From assembly GCF_013184775.1 (NCBI RefSeq), contig NZ_JAATVV010000011.1, positions 124,001 to 188,000 of the forward strand: a stretch of 64,000 bases of DNA, written 5' to 3'. Below, piece by piece: positions 50,366 through 58,835 of the stretch. Position numbers and translations under genes: made by a program. The notes beneath the pieces are model-generated. The model was not told where the DNA came from and ran no database searches. It was given only the letters and a program-made list of their open reading frames with translations. This DNA is from Martelella sp. HB161492 (GTDB taxonomy: Bacteria > Pseudomonadota > Alphaproteobacteria > Rhizobiales > Rhizobiaceae). Each line of letters starts with the position of its first letter. Positions within the stretch are counted from its first letter, which is position 1.

Positions 50366-51838
50366 TCAGGCGTTCTCCGCAGCGCGCAGAGCTTCCTTTT
50401 CTTCCCGCATTTCATCGACCGAGCGGATGGCACGGCGCGCAGCACCGTTCCAATCGCGGGTCTTGACCGTGGATCTGGCCAGCCGTTCCCGTGCTCCCGC
50501 AACCGCATCAGCATATTGGGGCAGCCATTCAGCCTGGGCAACGACCATCTCGTCGACCATTTGCCACACCTCCTCCGGTGTGCAGACGGCGCCGACCAGC
50601 GGATCATGCAGGACTGCGAGCTTCAGCAGATCAAGATCACCGCTGACGGCCGCGTGGACAGACATGCGCTGAACATTGATCGAGGCCATGCAGGTCGCCG
50701 CACAGGCTTCCGGCAGCGTGATGCCAGCAGCCATGTTGAGGCCGAAGCGATCGACGAAGCCGGGCGATTCGATGATCGCATCGGCCGGCAGATTGGTGAT
50801 CACGCCATTATTCTTGCGGTTGAAGTGACCGCGATAGACGCGCCCCGTCTCCAGCCCTTCGAGAATGTAGCTGGCATGTTCGCTGGACCGTTTGCCGGGA
50901 TCGATCGGCTTGCCCGCATCCTGCAGGAATTCATCATATTCCGTTTCGAACCAGTTGCGGCTCTCGGCCGTGAAGCGCAGATAGCCGCCGGTCTCGCCAT
51001 GGATCCACTCGGACATGTCGATCCAGCGGGTAATTTCGTCGGGCCGCTTGCGATACCAGGGCAGATATTCCGACAGATGGCCGTTGCTCTCCGTCGAATA
51101 GACGCCGAAGCGTTTCAGCACATCAATGCGCACCTTCTCCTGTCGGGAATAGACCGGATGCGCCTCAAATGCGGCAATCAGTTCATCCTTGCCGATCTTG
51201 CGGCCATTCACGCGCAGATCAACAAACCAGGTCTGGTGGTTGATGCCGGAGCAGACATAGTCGAACTCGCCGGGCTTGGCGCCCAGCACCTCGGTGATCT
51301 GTTCAGCCCCATGCTGCACACCGTGGCACAGGCCGATCGTGTCGACCTTGCCGTATTCGGTCGCCGCCCAGGTGTTCATCGCCATCGGGTTGGCATAGTT
51401 GAGGAAGCGCGCGCCGGGCTCGGCGACCTCGCGGATATCCTTGCAGAAATCCAGGATCACCGGAATATTGCGCTGCCCATAGAGAATCCCGCCGGCGCAG
51501 ATCGTGTCGCCAACGCACTGGTCGACACCATATTTCAGCGGAATGCGGATATCATCGGCATAGGCCTCCAGCCCTCCGACGCGCACGCAGGAAATCACGT
51601 AGCGCGCGCCTTCCAGCGCCCGGCGCCGATCCGTGGTCGCCGTGATCTTTGTCGGAAGATTGTTGGCTTCGACGATCCGTTCGAGAATATTCCTGACCAT
51701 TGTCAGGTTTTTTTCGCTGATATCCGTCAGTGCAACTTCAATATCCGCAAATTCCGGAACACACAGAATGTCCTTGAAAAGCGTCTTGGTAAACCCGACG
51801 CTGCCCGCGCCGATAATAGCGATCTTGAAAGCGCTCAT
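50366..51838 (-). CDS. agaL1: GH4 alpha-galactosidase (first gene of the agp operon)
   Basis: 490 aa from the ATG at 51838 (SD GGGAGGCGGG). It has a GH4 Rossmann start (KIAIIGAGSVGFTKTLFKDIL), GDTICAGGILYGQRN, NPMAMNTWA, GLCHGVQHGAEQI and GINHQTWFVDL with the metal-binding Cys/His, and a GRVYRGHFNRKNNGVITNLPADAIIESPGFVD segment typical of the LplD/MelA group. It is a cytoplasmic alpha-galactosidase-type enzyme requiring NAD and a divalent metal. It is the promoter-proximal gene of the alpha-galactoside operon, divergent from the AraC-type activator. GH4 members also include alpha-glucuronidases and galacturonidases; the operon context argues for alpha-galactosides. Confidence 0.85.
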   Translation of the reverse strand: MSAFKIAIIGAGSVGFTKTLFKDILCVPEFADIEVALTDISEKNLTMVRNILERIVEANNLPTKITATTDRRRALEGARYVISCVRVGGLEAYADDIRIPLKYGVDQCVGDTICAGGILYGQRNIPVILDFCKDIREVAEPGARFLNYANPMAMNTWAATEYGKVDTIGLCHGVQHGAEQITEVLGAKPGEFDYVCSGINHQTWFVDLRVNGRKIGKDELIAAFEAHPVYSRQEKVRIDVLKRFGVYSTESNGHLSEYLPWYRKRPDEITRWIDMSEWIHGETGGYLRFTAESRNWFETEYDEFLQDAGKPIDPGKRSSEHASYILEGLETGRVYRGHFNRKNNGVITNLPADAIIESPGFVDRFGLNMAAGITLPEACAATCMASINVQRMSVHAAVSGDLDLLKLAVLHDPLVGAVCTPEEVWQMVDEMVVAQAEWLPQYADAVAGARERLARSTVKTRDWNGAARRAIRSVDEMREEKEALRAAENA

Positions 51839-52023
51839 GCCCGCCTCCCTTTGTTCAATCATTCACTATTGGGTAAATTCAACTGCGCCCGCCCGCAGGC
51901 CCGCCGTCAGTCCAGCTGAAGGACTGCGCTCTCCCTGCATCGCCCACGGCTGCTTGTTTTTTCAACTCCCGACCGTCATTATGCATTGGCAAATACAGGG
52001 CAACAGAGAGGGATTATGCTTTC
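51839..52023. promoter_or_regulatory. Divergent agaL1/agpT regulatory region
   Basis: This 185-bp gap between two divergent starts must contain both promoters and the AraC-type activator sites. Visible elements are an A/T-rich stretch TTGTTCAATCATTCACTATT just upstream of agaL1, and AACAGAGAGGGATT before the agpT start at 52024. I could not identify a clear direct-repeat pair for the activator. Confidence 0.45.
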
Positions 52024-53001
52024 ATGGGTAATTCTGTGCTCTCCGAATTGAAGGGCAAGGCACCGATTGGCCGATTGATCTCGCTCCCACGCGGCCATCA
52101 GGACCTGCATGCAATGCCGGTCAGTGCCGGCTATGAGATCAGGACAGATTCCAGTTATGACTGGGATGGAAGGCGCCGAGGCCAAAGCCCTTTTTCGGTG
52201 ATCCAGTATACGATTGCAGGTCATGGCAATTTGCGCTTTGACAACCGCGAATTCCGCCTGAAGCCCGGCGACACCATGCTGACCTGCGTGCCGAGCAATC
52301 ACCGCTACTGGGTGGAAGACGGCGGCTACTGGGAGTTTTTCTGGATCTCGCTCAACGGCGAAGAGGCGATGCGTATCCAGCAGGCCGTGCTCGCAACCTC
52401 GGGGCCGGTGCTGAAACTGAGCCAGACAACCATTGACGGCCTGGCCACCTGCCTTGGTGAATTGCTCTCCCCGCGCGTTGAAACCCCGGCGCGGGCATCG
52501 ATCATCGCCTATGAGACCATTATGCTGCTTTACGACGATGTATTCGGCGCGCGGGCGATCCCGGCCGTCGAGCACCGGGCGATGAAGCGCGTCGTGCGGT
52601 ATATCGACAGTAACCTCTCTTCCGCCCTGCCCGTCGATGTGCTGGCTGAGGTTTCGGGCCTCAGCCGTGCCCATTTTTCAAGGCTCTTTGCCAAGGCGGA
52701 AGGCATGCCGCCAGCCGAGTTCGTGCTTCTGCGCCGGCTGCGACAGGCAACCCGGCTCCTCTCCAGCGCCGGACTGAGCGTCAAGGAAGTGGCCGGACTG
52801 ACCGGCTTTGCCGATCCGAACTATTTCGCCAAGGTTTTCCGACGCTATTTTCGCGTGAGCCCGACGGAATTCCGCAATATCGGCCTCGCCGCCGCCATCA
52901 TGCCCTTTTCCGGCGAACCGATGGTCCATGATGAGACCGGACTGGAAATCACCGATATTGCCGAGACGGAACTTCTGCCGCCGGGTGATGCGTCAGACTG
53001 A
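52024..53001 (+). CDS. agpT: AraC-family activator of the alpha-galactoside operon
   Basis: 325 aa. The N-terminal ~170 residues are a cupin-like AraC effector domain (QYTIAGHGNLRFDNREFRLKPGDTMLTCVPSNHRYW, and EFFWISLNGEEAMR). The C-terminal part has the two AraC HTHs: LPVDVLAEVSGLSRAHFSRLFAKAEGMPPAEFVLLRRL (first) and LSSAGLSVKEVAGLTGFADPNYFAKVFRRYFRVSPTEFR (second, with the canonical GF.D.NYF..VF...G/S..P). Located divergently from agaL1, it corresponds to AgpT, the activator of alpha-galactoside utilisation described in S. meliloti. The start at 52024 lies 7 bp after a GAGAGGG-containing region; an out-of-frame ATG at 52016 is not used. Confidence 0.88.
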   Translation: MGNSVLSELKGKAPIGRLISLPRGHQDLHAMPVSAGYEIRTDSSYDWDGRRRGQSPFSVIQYTIAGHGNLRFDNREFRLKPGDTMLTCVPSNHRYWVEDGGYWEFFWISLNGEEAMRIQQAVLATSGPVLKLSQTTIDGLATCLGELLSPRVETPARASIIAYETIMLLYDDVFGARAIPAVEHRAMKRVVRYIDSNLSSALPVDVLAEVSGLSRAHFSRLFAKAEGMPPAEFVLLRRLRQATRLLSSAGLSVKEVAGLTGFADPNYFAKVFRRYFRVSPTEFRNIGLAAAIMPFSGEPMVHDETGLEITDIAETELLPPGDASD

Positions 53002-53083
53002 TGCATTCATTGCCAGTTTGATTGCCACAAGATTCCTGATATGAAACTTTTCTGACAGTGAAACAGCAGTAATCAGGCGCAGC

Positions 53084-54010
53084 ATGGCCCGCAATTTCCT
53101 CGTAGTCGACCCTGAGAAGGACATGCATGTCCTGAAGGGGCTCGCCGCCCCGGCGCGCATCGCCGTGCTGAAGCTTCTGCGCGCAAAAGGTCCGCTGAAT
53201 GTCAAGGAAATCGGTGAGTTACTTGCACTCCCCCAGTCAACGGTTTCGCTCAGCGTTCAGCTGCTGGAAGAGGCCGGCCTGATCCGCACGGAGAGCCTGC
53301 GCGCCCGCAAGGGCAGTCAGAAAGTCTGTTCCAGCATTTATGATGAAGTTGTTGTCACCTTTGGCGATCCGGCCGAGGAGCGCGGCCGCCAGGCCATTGA
53401 GGTGGCGATGCCGGTAGGGCTCTACACGGCCTTCGAGGTCTCCGCACCATGCGGATTATGCACGTCGGAGGGCATTATCGGCCTGCTCGACGTGCCGGAT
53501 TCCTTTCTTGATCCCGCCCGCATGAAGGCCGGGCTGATCTGGTTCACCCGCGGCAATATCGAATATCAGTTTCCCAACAATGCCCGGCTCAACAATCAGG
53601 CAATCAGCGAGATCGAATTCTCGATGGAGCTTTCCTCGGAAGTGCCGGGCACCAACCCCAACTGGCCGTCGGATATCACCATCGCGGTGAATGGCGTCGA
53701 TATCGGCCAGTGGACATCGCCCGGCGATTTCGGTGACAGGCGCGGCGTCCTGACGCCGGACTGGTGGAAGCTCAAGGGCTCGCAATACGGCATGCTGAAA
53801 CGCTTCCGGATCACCGCCAACGGCTCCTTCGTCGATGGAATGCGAATTTCCGACATGTCACTGACGGATCTCAAGCTCGACCAGCATCACTCAATCCGGC
53901 TGTCGATCTCCGTGCGCGACAACGCCCGCCATCCCGGCGGCATCAATATTTTCGGCAAGGGATTCGGCAATTACGATCAGGATATCGTGCTCAGAATCAC
54001 CACGGAATAA
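53084..54010 (+). CDS. ArsR-fold HTH regulator with large C-terminal sensor domain
   Basis: 308 aa. The N-terminal ~85 residues are an ArsR-like winged helix (VLKGLAAPARIAVLKLLRAKGPLNVKEIGELLALPQSTVSLSVQLLEEAGLIRTESL). The remaining ~220 residues are beta-rich (AMPVGLYTAFEVSAPCGLCTSEGIIGLLDVPDSF, WPSDITIAVNGVDIGQWTSPGDFGDRRG, GGINIFGKGFGNYDQDIVLRITT) with a Cys-x-x-Cys (APCGLC). This is a different layout from ~100-aa metal-sensing ArsR proteins and resembles regulators found beside sugar-utilisation operons in rhizobia. It precedes the GH51/ABC operon on the same strand and probably controls it; the ligand is unknown. A hairpin follows its stop. Confidence 0.85.
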   Translation: MARNFLVVDPEKDMHVLKGLAAPARIAVLKLLRAKGPLNVKEIGELLALPQSTVSLSVQLLEEAGLIRTESLRARKGSQKVCSSIYDEVVVTFGDPAEERGRQAIEVAMPVGLYTAFEVSAPCGLCTSEGIIGLLDVPDSFLDPARMKAGLIWFTRGNIEYQFPNNARLNNQAISEIEFSMELSSEVPGTNPNWPSDITIAVNGVDIGQWTSPGDFGDRRGVLTPDWWKLKGSQYGMLKRFRITANGSFVDGMRISDMSLTDLKLDQHHSIRLSISVRDNARHPGGINIFGKGFGNYDQDIVLRITTE

Positions 54011-54017
54011 GCTCTCC

Positions 54018-54035
54018 GTGCCGGCCCACCGGCAC
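54018..54035 (+). terminator. Hairpin after the ArsR-like gene
   Basis: GTGCCGG (54018-54024) / CCGGCAC (54029-54035), 7-bp perfect stem with loop CCCA, 8 bp after the stop codon. No T-run follows, so a weak or Rho-assisted terminator. Confidence 0.5.
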
Positions 54036-54137
54036 CGGCAGCCATTGCCTGAGACCAGAGCCATGCCTTGATATTTGCGCAATCGCAAGTCGGTTCGGCG
54101 ACAGGCGACCTGAGACGCAGATTACAACCAAACACGC

Positions 54138-54185
54138 TTGACGCTTGTCCGGCTTTGGTGTCTATTCTTCACAAAAATTGGTTTA
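54138..54185 (+). promoter_or_regulatory. Candidate promoter and operator-like site upstream of GH51
   Basis: TTGACG (54138-54143) is followed after 17 bp by TCTATT, or after 19 bp by TATTCT (54163-54168). Just downstream TTGGTTTA (54178-54185) is identical to an octamer in the inverted repeat at 55727-55754, so both may be sites for the same regulator. Confidence 0.4.
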
Positions 54186-54215
54186 CACCATATTTTTGGA
54201 TGTGGAGGAGTCATC

Positions 54216-55727
54216 ATGCGTTCAACGGTCACCATTCACCGGGACTACACGATATCCGTCATCGACCCCAGGCTTTATGGCTCTTTCATCGAGCATATGG
54301 GTCGGGCGGTCTATACCGGCATTTACGAACCGGATCATCCGACGGCGGATGAAGACGGCATGCGTCAGGATGTTGCCGACCTGGTGCGCGAACTCGATGT
54401 TCCGGTGGTGCGCTACCCCGGCGGCAATTTCGTCTCTGCCTATAACTGGGAAGACGGCATCGGCCCGAAGGAGGACCGGCCGGTTCGCCTTGATCTCGCC
54501 TGGCACACCTCCGAGAGCAATCAGGTCGGCATTCACGAATTCTCCAAGTGGTGCGACAGCGTCGGCACCGAAATGATGCTGGCGATCAATCTCGGGACGC
54601 GCGGGCTGAATGAAGCACGCAACTTCCTCGAATATGTCAATCATCCGGGTGGCAGCGAATGGTCTGACCTGCGCCGCAAGAATGGCCGTGAAGCACCCTG
54701 GAATGTGAAACTCTGGTGCCTTGGCAACGAGATGGACGGCCCGTGGCAGACGGGTCACAAGACCGCCCATGAATATGGCCGCCTCGCCTATGAAACCGCC
54801 AAGGCAATGCGCTCCTTTGACAAGAGCCTCGAGCTCGTGGTCTGCGGCTCGTCTTCCGCCACCATGCCGACCTATCCGGAATGGGAAGCAACCGTGCTCG
54901 ACCATACCTATGAGGAGGTCGACTATATCTCGCTTCACATGTATCTCGACAATTACGAGAAGGACACGGCCGGCTATCTGGCCAAAAGCCTGACACTCGA
55001 CCGCTATATCGAGACCGTTGCGGGCATCATCACCTATATCAAGGCCAAGAAGCGCTCGAAGAAGGATGTCTATATCTCCTTCGATGAATGGAATGTCTGG
55101 TACCATTCGAAGAAGCGGGACGAGGCAACGCTGGCCGGCGAGAAGGGCTGGCCCTTCGCTCCCCCGCTCCTGGAAGATGACTATAATTTCGAGGATGTGC
55201 TGCAGGTCGGCTGTATTCTCAACACCTTCATCAATCGTGCTGACGTGGTGAAGATCGCCTGCCTTGCCCAGCTGGTCAATGTGATCGCGCCGATCATGAC
55301 CGAGCCCGGCGGCGCCGCCTGGCGCCAGACCATCTTCTACCCCTATTACTTTGCCTCGCGCTTTGGCCGCGGCACCGCGCTGAAGCTTGCAGTCGATTGC
55401 CCGACCTATCATGTCGACAATATCGGCGAGGTCCCGATGCTGGACGTTTCAGCGGTTCACAACGAGAAAGACGGCTATATCGCGCTCTTCGCCGTCAATC
55501 GCAGCAGCACTGAAACCATCGATCTCGATGTTGTCCTGCAGGGCTACATGCCGGGTTCGGTGATCGACGATCAGGTCATCAGCCACCCGGATATCAACAT
55601 CACCAACACGGCTTCGAAGCCCGACAACGTCCGCCCCGAAGCAGCGGCGGACGCGACGATTTCGGATGGCCGCCTGACGGCAGCCCTTGCGCCATTGAGC
55701 TATCGCTTCATTCGGGTGAAGCTTTGA
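54216..55727 (+). CDS. GH51 alpha-L-arabinofuranosidase
   Basis: 503 aa from the ATG at 54216, directly preceded by GGAGGAG; the family length is about 500. GH51 features: YGSFIEHMGRAVYTGIYEP at the start, VRYPGGNFVSAYNWEDGIGP, the catalytic acid/base Glu in LGNEMDGPWQ, and the nucleophile Glu in FDEWNVWYHS. A C-terminal beta-sandwich (AVNRSSTETIDLDV...LAPLSYRFIRVKL) completes the fold. There is no signal peptide, so it acts in the cytoplasm on arabinose-containing oligosaccharides brought in by the ABC transporter encoded just downstream. It is separated from the next genes by an inverted repeat and a 41-codon ORF. Confidence 0.93.
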   Translation: MRSTVTIHRDYTISVIDPRLYGSFIEHMGRAVYTGIYEPDHPTADEDGMRQDVADLVRELDVPVVRYPGGNFVSAYNWEDGIGPKEDRPVRLDLAWHTSESNQVGIHEFSKWCDSVGTEMMLAINLGTRGLNEARNFLEYVNHPGGSEWSDLRRKNGREAPWNVKLWCLGNEMDGPWQTGHKTAHEYGRLAYETAKAMRSFDKSLELVVCGSSSATMPTYPEWEATVLDHTYEEVDYISLHMYLDNYEKDTAGYLAKSLTLDRYIETVAGIITYIKAKKRSKKDVYISFDEWNVWYHSKKRDEATLAGEKGWPFAPPLLEDDYNFEDVLQVGCILNTFINRADVVKIACLAQLVNVIAPIMTEPGGAAWRQTIFYPYYFASRFGRGTALKLAVDCPTYHVDNIGEVPMLDVSAVHNEKDGYIALFAVNRSSTETIDLDVVLQGYMPGSVIDDQVISHPDINITNTASKPDNVRPEAAADATISDGRLTAALAPLSYRFIRVKL

Positions 55728-55754
55728 TTTAAAACCATGTTTCTTGGTTTAAAT
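55727..55754. promoter_or_regulatory. Inverted repeat after the GH51 gene (operator or terminator)
   Basis: ATTTAAAACCA (55727-55737) and TGGTTTAAAT (55745-55754) are complementary except for one extra A, with a 7-nt spacer. It is AT-rich and has no T-tract, so an operator is more likely than a terminator. A TTGACA follows at 55766-55771, possibly the -35 of a promoter for the ABC transporter. Confidence 0.5.
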
Positions 55755-55828
55755 CGAATATCATGTTGACAAACGTGGGAAACGTCCTAACGTTGCATCA
55801 CGACGTTGGACGTGCATGGGAGGAGCAA

Positions 55829-55954
55829 ATGGAAACGCAGGTTTCCGTTTCGGCACAAAATCCGACAGGTTGGAAAAACACCAACAGAGCCGGTTTCGAA
55901 ACGTTTCATCGGGCAGAAGCCGCAATGGCCCAGCCGCCACAGGTGCTGTCATGA
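55829..55954 (+). CDS. 41-residue leader ORF coupled to the ABC ATPase
   Basis: The ATG at 55829 has a very strong ribosome-binding site (GGGAGGAG, 3-10 nt upstream) and reads METQVSVSAQNPTGWKN then TNRAGFETFHRAEAAMAQPP and a short tail, ending at TGA 55952-55954 in ATGA overlap with the ATPase start at 55951. The ATPase start itself has no good ribosome-binding site of its own. I do not recognise the peptide; it could be a translational coupler or leader peptide, or merely mark an upstream start for the ATPase frame. It contains a GAAACGTTTC palindrome (55898-55907). Confidence 0.45.
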   Translation: METQVSVSAQNPTGWKNTNRAGFETFHRAEAAMAQPPQVLS

Positions 55955-57078
55955 GCGCCGAGATCGAAATCGACAGCGTCACCAAGCGCTATGGCAATCT
56001 GACGGTTCTGGACAATATTTCGCTGTCTGTTGCGGCCAATGAATTCATGGTGTTTCTCGGGCCGTCGGGCTGCGGGAAATCGACGCTTCTGCGCATGATC
56101 GCCGGGCTTGAAGCGGTAGACGGCGGCGAGATCCGCATCAATGGCAGGCGCATCGACAATCTGCCGCCCGGCAAACGCGGCCTTGCCATGGTGTTCCAGA
56201 ATTACGCGATCTATCCGCACATGACAGTCGCAGAGAACATGGCCTTCGGACTGCGCAACATCGGCACCGAGCAAACGGTGATCGATGCGCGCATCAAGGA
56301 AGCCGCCCGCATGCTGGAGATCAGCCACCTTCTGGCGCGAAAGCCATCGCAGCTTTCCGGCGGCCAGCGTCAGCGCGTGGCGATCGGCCGGGCAATCGTC
56401 AAGGAACCGGAGGCCTTTCTGTTTGATGAGCCGCTGTCCAATCTCGATGCGGCGCTCAGGGTCAGGACCCGTGTCGAACTTGCGCAGCTGCGCAACCGCG
56501 TCGCCTCGACAATGATCTTCGTCACCCATGATCAGATCGAGGCAATGACGCTGGCAGACCGGATCGTGGTGCTGAATAACCGCAAGATCGAGCAGATCGG
56601 GGCGCCGATGGAGATCTATACGCGCCCTGTCAGCGAATTCGTCGCCCGCTTCGTCGGCTCGCCGACGATGAATTTCCTCGATGTGACGCTTGCCGGCGAA
56701 AATGGCCTGGCAAGGGCCAGTCTGCCGGACGGCTCAGCGCTCCAGACCGGTATTGCCATCGCCGGCCTGCCTTCAGGCCCGATCAAGCTCGGCATCCGCG
56801 CCGAAGCGGTCAAATGTGTTTCCACGGATCAGACGGCGACCACCAGCGGCACCGTTGATGTGCTGGAACGGCTCGGCGACCGGACATTGCTCTATACCCG
56901 ACTTGAAAGCGGTGACATCGTTGTCGCCGAAGATATCGGTCTGAGCAGCGCCCGGATCGGCGACAGGGTCAACCTCGCCTTCAACGGATTTTCCGCCCAT
57001 CTCTTCGATGAAGGCGGCAAGGCCTATCACAATGACGCGGCAAGCGCTGATGAAGCGCGGGAGAGGAGCGATGTCTGA
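55951..57078 (+). CDS. CUT1-type sugar ABC transporter ATP-binding protein (MalK/UgpC-like)
   Basis: 375 aa. Motifs: Walker A GPSGCGKSTLLR (~36-47), Q-loop FQNYAIYPHMTV, signature [13 protein letters not shown], Walker B FLFDEPLSNLDAAL and H-loop FVTHDQIEAMTLADR. A C-terminal regulatory TOBE/OB domain (GIRAEAVKCVSTD...) follows, typical of MalK/UgpC. It energises the two permeases that follow; its stop overlaps the first permease start by 8 bp (57071-57078). Together with the GH51 enzyme and the downstream binding protein it forms an oligosaccharide importer. Confidence 0.92.
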   Translation: MSAEIEIDSVTKRYGNLTVLDNISLSVAANEFMVFLGPSGCGKSTLLRMIAGLEAVDGGEIRINGRRIDNLPPGKRGLAMVFQNYAIYPHMTVAENMAFGLRNIGTEQTVIDARIKEAARMLEISHLLARKPSQLSGGQRQRVAIGRAIVKEPEAFLFDEPLSNLDAALRVRTRVELAQLRNRVASTMIFVTHDQIEAMTLADRIVVLNNRKIEQIGAPMEIYTRPVSEFVARFVGSPTMNFLDVTLAGENGLARASLPDGSALQTGIAIAGLPSGPIKLGIRAEAVKCVSTDQTATTSGTVDVLERLGDRTLLYTRLESGDIVVAEDIGLSSARIGDRVNLAFNGFSAHLFDEGGKAYHNDAASADEARERSDV

Positions 57079-57985
57079 CGCCCTTTCCACCGGAAAGAAC
57101 AGGCAGAACGCGACCGCCAACATCAACGCGCCGCGCTGGCGCAATGGCCTGTTCGTGCTGCCCTATCTGGTGTTCTTCATCGCACTTCTGGTGGTGCCGA
57201 TGTTCTGGAACATCTGGCTGAGCCTGCACCGGGCCGATGCTTTCTCCATCGGCCGCTTTGTCGGCTTCGGCAATTATGTGCGTCTCGCCCATGACGGCGT
57301 GTTCCTGAAATCGGTCTGGAACACCTTCTATTTCGTGTTCCTCACCGTACCGCCTCTGGCACTGGTCGGTCTGTTTCTGGCGCTGGCGCTCAACCGGCAG
57401 ACCAAGACCGCTGCGTCACTCAGGACACTCTATTTCTCGTCGTCGGTTCTCTCCGTCACCATCGTGACGCTGATCTGGCGCATCGTCTTCATCGGTCAAT
57501 ACGGGCTGCTGGCAACGATTTACGGCTGGTTTGACGCCACACCGCCGGCCTTTCTGTCCGATCCCGATCTGGTGATGATCGGCATCGCCATCGCCACCGT
57601 CTGGTGGTGCATCGGCCTGCCGATGATGCTCTATCTTTCCGCCCTTCAGCAGATCCCCAAGGAGATCTACGAGGCTGCCGCCCTTGATAATGCCAGTCGC
57701 TGGCGCACCCTCTGGTACATCACCCTGCCCTCGATCAAGCGGACCATCATTCTCGTGGTGATCATTCAGATCGTCATGCAGTTCCAGCTCTTCGGCCAGG
57801 CCCGGCTGATGACCCAGGGCGGCCCCAATAACGAGTCCCTGCCGATCGTTCTCTACATTTATCAGATGGCTTTCACCCGCTGGGATATCGGCCTTGGCGC
57901 TGCGGCATCGGAAGTGCTGTTCGCACTGATCCTGATTGCGGCCATGGCCCAGTTCGTGATCTCACGCAGGAAGGGAGACAGCTGA
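57071..57985 (+). CDS. Sugar ABC transporter permease 1 (UgpA/MalF/LacF type)
   Basis: 304 aa from the ATG at 57071 (SD GAGAGGAG), overlapping the ATPase end. Six membrane helices are predicted, the first at ~25-48 (LFVLPYLVFFIALLVVPMFWNIWL). The docking loop reads YEAAALDNASRWRTLWYITLPSIKRT, as in CUT1 permeases, and GGPNNESLPIVLYIYQMAFTRWDIGLGAAASEVLF near the end is also a family hallmark. It pairs with the next permease, whose start overlaps its stop (TGATG). Confidence 0.92.
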   Translation: MSDALSTGKNRQNATANINAPRWRNGLFVLPYLVFFIALLVVPMFWNIWLSLHRADAFSIGRFVGFGNYVRLAHDGVFLKSVWNTFYFVFLTVPPLALVGLFLALALNRQTKTAASLRTLYFSSSVLSVTIVTLIWRIVFIGQYGLLATIYGWFDATPPAFLSDPDLVMIGIAIATVWWCIGLPMMLYLSALQQIPKEIYEAAALDNASRWRTLWYITLPSIKRTIILVVIIQIVMQFQLFGQARLMTQGGPNNESLPIVLYIYQMAFTRWDIGLGAAASEVLFALILIAAMAQFVISRRKGDS

Positions 57986-58830
57986 TGGCGAGTTTCGGTC
58001 TTTCCAAGAAGAACACGCTCGGCGACCGCCTGATCCTTGGTGCCGTCATCGTTCTGGCGCTTGCCATGGTGGCGCCAGTGATCTGGGTCCTGGCCCTGTC
58101 GATGAAGGACAATGCGGAACTCATGGCCAACATGAATTCCGTGTTCCATGGCCCCTATACGCTGAAGAACTATTTCAACATCTTCGGCAATTCCTCGGTG
58201 TTCCGCTGGGTGTTGAACAGCATCATCGTTTCGGGCTGCATCACCATCGGCGTGCTGGTACTGACCTCGCTTGCCGGCTACGGATTTGCGCGGCTGAATT
58301 TTCCGTTCCGCAACGTGGTCTTCGTGATCGTGCTGCTTGGCCTTGCCATTCCCGAACAGGCGGTGCTGATCGCACGGCACCAGATCTTCGCCAAAATGGG
58401 CCTGCACAACACCTATTATGCGCTGATCCTGCCGGGGCTTTCGGCACCCTTTGGCGTGTTCCTGATGACGCAGTTCTTCCGCGCCATTCCCAAAGAGCTG
58501 GATGAGGCGGCACTGCTCGACAATGCCAGCCAGTTCAAGATCTTCTGGAAGGTGCTGCTGCCGCTGACGCTGCCAGCGCAGGCAACGCTTGGCATTTTCA
58601 CCTTCCTGATCGCCTGGAATGACTATTTCTGGCCTCTGATCACCGCAACCAAGAAGGAAATGTACACGCTGACGGTCGGCATCGCCTCGTCGCAGATGAA
58701 CTTTGCCCAGACGGAAGGGCTTGGCTTCCTGATGGCGCAGGCGGTCTTCGCCAGCGCACCGATCCTGATTGTCTACCTGTTCTTCCAGAAATACATCGTC
58801 ACCGCCGTTTCCGGTGCGGCGGAGAAGTGA
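57985..58830 (+). CDS. Sugar ABC transporter permease 2 (UgpE/MalG/LacG type)
   Basis: 281 aa, six predicted membrane helices, the first at ~14-36. It has the typical MalG-type sequence order: LNSIIVSGCITIGVLVLTSLAGYGFARLNFPFRN, VLIARHQIFAKMGLHNTYYALILP, the docking loop DEAALLDNASQFKIFWKVLLPLTLPA, and FLIAWNDYFWPL. It is the partner of the preceding permease. Three hairpins lie in the 162 bp between it and the binding-protein gene. Confidence 0.92.
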   Translation: MASFGLSKKNTLGDRLILGAVIVLALAMVAPVIWVLALSMKDNAELMANMNSVFHGPYTLKNYFNIFGNSSVFRWVLNSIIVSGCITIGVLVLTSLAGYGFARLNFPFRNVVFVIVLLGLAIPEQAVLIARHQIFAKMGLHNTYYALILPGLSAPFGVFLMTQFFRAIPKELDEAALLDNASQFKIFWKVLLPLTLPAQATLGIFTFLIAWNDYFWPLITATKKEMYTLTVGIASSQMNFAQTEGLGFLMAQAVFASAPILIVYLFFQKYIVTAVSGAAEK

Positions 58831-58835
58831 TGCCC

